Positions 62,368 through 64,000 of a stretch of DNA of 64,000 nt are shown here, one piece after another; position 1 is the first letter of the stretch; the number at the start of each line of letters is the position of its first letter. The stretch lies in assembly GCF_020709055.1 (NCBI RefSeq), contig NZ_JAJFCK010000007.1, forward strand, positions 31,855 to 95,854, given 5' to 3'. The notes beneath the pieces were generated by a model that was not told the origin of the DNA, did not search any database, and saw nothing but the letters and a program-made list of their open reading frames with translations. This stretch comes from Ruminococcus callidus. GTDB taxonomy: Bacteria > Bacillota > Clostridia > Oscillospirales > Ruminococcaceae. A program made the translations under genes and the position numbers.

Positions 62368-63717
62368 ATGGATACCTGTGACACAGGACTTGTGCTTCTG
62401 GCACTGCTGCTGACCATCCTGCACAGCTGGTTTGCAGCGGCGATGACAGCAGCACAGAATCTTGGGAGTCAGCTGGGGAGCCTGGCAGAGAAACAGCCGA
62501 AGCTTCTCTATTATCAGAAGAAAGAGCTGGCGCTGCAGTACGGGAGAGTGGCGGAGCTGATCTTCAGCACGGCGGCAATGGAAACACTGGCGCTGCTCTT
62601 CGCCGGCTTTCACGGCTGGATTCCCTTTCGCATCGCCATTGACGGGCAGCTCTGGCTCAATCCGCTGAAGCTTGCTGTGGATACGACCGCACAGGTCACA
62701 TGGGAACAGATCCTCTGCATCATCGCAGCAGCGCTGGCAGGACTGCTGCTCCCGCTGCTGGCGGATGCCTTTGGCAGAGGTGTCGGACGGCGGGATCCGG
62801 AACGGGTGGCGGTGCGGTCGCTGGGCTATCTCCGGCTGATGATGACGCTGCTATTTCCGCTGCGGATGCTGTACATGGGCGTGAACTTTCTCTTCGGCGG
62901 AAAGCGTCCCGATCGGGAAACTGTGACGGAGGAGGATATCCTGCACCTGGTAAACGCCGGAAACGAGGACGGCGTAATCGAAGAGCAGCAGCGGGAGATG
63001 ATCAACAACATCTTTGAATTTGACGACATTCTGGTTTCCGAGGTCATGACGCACCGGAAAGAGGTGACAGCGATTGACGTGGAGATGGAGATTTCACAGG
63101 TGGTGGAGCTGGCACGGAACGAGAAATATTCCCGCATGCCTGTATATCAGGAGAACATCGACAACGTGATCGGCGTTTTGAACGCAAAGGATTTGCTGGG
63201 ACTCATTGGATGTCCGGATATCACAGCGTTTCGGGTGCGGGATCTGATGCGGGAGGCGCTGTTTGTTCCGGAAACGGCAAAGTGCAACGATGTAATGGCG
63301 GATATGCTGCGAAAGAAAATGCAGATGGCGATTGTGGTGGATGAGTACGGCGGAACTGCGGGGATTCTCTGTATGGAAGACATGCTGGAGGAGATCGTGG
63401 GCAATATTCAGGATGAATATGACGAGGAAGAGTCTGAGGTGCGCCAGATCACAGACCATATTTATACGATAAATGGGAATGCGGACCCGGATGATGTCTT
63501 TCCGAAGCTGGGATGCGAATTGCCGGAGGAGCAGGCGTATGACACCATGAGCGGATTTGTCGTGGAACTGCTGGGGCGGATTCCGGAGGCACATGAAAGG
63601 CCAGTGGTGCAGTGGCGGAATTTGAAGTTCACGGTGCTGGCGATGGAGGACAACTGGATTTCACGAATTAAAGTGGAGATATTGCCGGAAGAGACGGCGG
63701 AATCAGCGGAAAAGTAA
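62368..63717 (+). CDS. CorC/HlyC-family transporter (CNNM domain, CBS pair)
   Basis: 449 aa. DUF21/CNNM membrane domain with about four segments (residues 1-175), then a CBS pair (about 205-330; VSEVMTHRKEVTAIDVEMEI and YQENIDNVIGVLNAKDLL), and a CorC_HlyC domain at the C-terminus (about 360-445; DPDDVFPKLGCELPEE). EDGVIEEQQREMINNIFEFDD just before the CBS pair is a family hallmark. Members move Mg2+ or other divalent ions. The haemolysin label is historic. The ribosome binding site is AAAGGAG. Confidence 0.9.
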   Translation: MDTCDTGLVLLALLLTILHSWFAAAMTAAQNLGSQLGSLAEKQPKLLYYQKKELALQYGRVAELIFSTAAMETLALLFAGFHGWIPFRIAIDGQLWLNPLKLAVDTTAQVTWEQILCIIAAALAGLLLPLLADAFGRGVGRRDPERVAVRSLGYLRLMMTLLFPLRMLYMGVNFLFGGKRPDRETVTEEDILHLVNAGNEDGVIEEQQREMINNIFEFDDILVSEVMTHRKEVTAIDVEMEISQVVELARNEKYSRMPVYQENIDNVIGVLNAKDLLGLIGCPDITAFRVRDLMREALFVPETAKCNDVMADMLRKKMQMAIVVDEYGGTAGILCMEDMLEEIVGNIQDEYDEEESEVRQITDHIYTINGNADPDDVFPKLGCELPEEQAYDTMSGFVVELLGRIPEAHERPVVQWRNLKFTVLAMEDNWISRIKVEILPEETAESAEK

Positions 63718-63720
63718 GGG

Positions 63721-63757
63721 AAAGCACACGGCAGAATGCTGTGTGCTTTCTTTTTTT
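63721..63757 (+). terminator. Terminator after the CorC-type gene
   Basis: AAAGCACAC (63721-63729) pairs with GTGTGCTTT (63741-63749), followed by C and seven T residues. Confidence 0.85.
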
Positions 63758-63814
63758 GATTGGATTTGTGCAAACGCAACAAAATTCAACAAAAATATTT
63801 AGCATAGAATTTAC

Positions 63815-63843
63815 TTGACAAGCAGGCGGATGCGTGATATAAT
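63815..63843 (+). promoter_or_regulatory. Strong promoter P1, probable rRNA operon
   Basis: TTGACA (63815-63820), 17-nt spacer, TATAAT (63838-63843). It resembles P2 downstream over about 30 bp. Confidence 0.8.
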
Positions 63844-63963
63844 AATAAAGCTGTCGCACGAGAGCGAAAGCCAAGGGAATGAAAGAGCAAAGGGAAGAAG
63901 CGAAAAAACGGAACGGGAGTTCGGCGGTTAAGCTTCTGAAAAAAGTGTTCAAGAAAAGTTCAC

Positions 63964-63992
63964 TTGACAAGAAAGCGAAAGTGTGATAGAAT
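63964..63992 (+). promoter_or_regulatory. Strong promoter P2, probable rRNA operon
   Basis: TTGACA (63964-63969), 17-nt spacer, TAGAAT (63987-63992). Same direction as P1, 149 bp apart. Tandem promoters of this kind head rRNA operons in Clostridia; the rRNA itself would start beyond the window. Confidence 0.75.
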
Positions 63993-64000
63993 AGAGAGGC

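Overview
The window looks like chromosomal DNA of a Gram-positive, cellulosome-producing member of the Oscillospiraceae, close to Ruminococcus champanellensis or R. flavefaciens. The evidence is two secreted plant-cell-wall hydrolases ending in Ruminococcus-type dockerins (GH9 and GH74), Thr-rich linkers, strong AGGAGG ribosome binding sites, a T-box leader, and low-GC Gram-positive gene orders (rimP-nusA-rnpM-ylxQ-infB-rbfA-nrnA-truB-ribF; ymdB-spoVS). Coding DNA is moderately GC-rich, whereas promoters are AT-rich with clear sigma-A -35/-10 pairs.

Layout. 1-2.8 kb: accessory block on the minus strand with two tandem TIR-domain proteins, a 163-bp inverted-repeat element and a DUF4869/P-loop ATPase. 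2.8-9.4 kb: mostly housekeeping genes on the minus strand (radical SAM protein, rlmH, walJ, murA, two cyclophilin-like proteins, cysS). 9.4-11.2 kb: a HAD phosphatase and cysE behind a cysteine T-box; this leader appears to control cysE-HAD-cysS-cyclophilin-like as one unit. 11.3-15.5 kb: MarR regulator plus a heterodimeric ABC exporter. 15.6-22.3 kb: repeat element and the convergent dockerin enzymes GH9-CBM3 and GH74 with a small unknown gene between. 22.5-25.3 kb: VanY-like carboxypeptidase, ilvE, YkgJ-type cysteine cluster protein. 25.3-28.3 kb: peptidoglycan-binding/SpoIID-like genes, possibly spore-related, and DUF378. 28.6-31.3 kb: ppdK. 31.6-37.3 kb: glmU-pth-mfd. 37.4-40.7 kb: Thr-rich wall protein, rnhA, and a sugar-type binding lipoprotein without a permease. 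41-50.7 kb: the nusA-infB operon running through truB, ribF and gltX. 50.8-56.2 kb: Gld-type ABC system with DUF4340 protein. 56.4-58 kb: vWA lipoprotein. 58.1-58.5 kb: tRNA Val-Asp-Phe-Gly. Then recG, ymdB-spoVS, and a CorC/HlyC transporter. The right edge carries two near-identical strong promoters that look like the start of an rRNA operon.

The most unusual material is the left-edge block: two co-transcribed paralogous TIR proteins, one of which has lost the putative catalytic Glu, next to a DUF4869-ATPase fusion and a mobile-looking repeat that recurs at 60.8 kb. Most long open frames opposite the genes are artefacts of codon-position GC bias and were left out. No CRISPR array, prophage, complete insertion sequence or rRNA gene was seen. 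All family names rest on motif recognition by eye, not on database searches.
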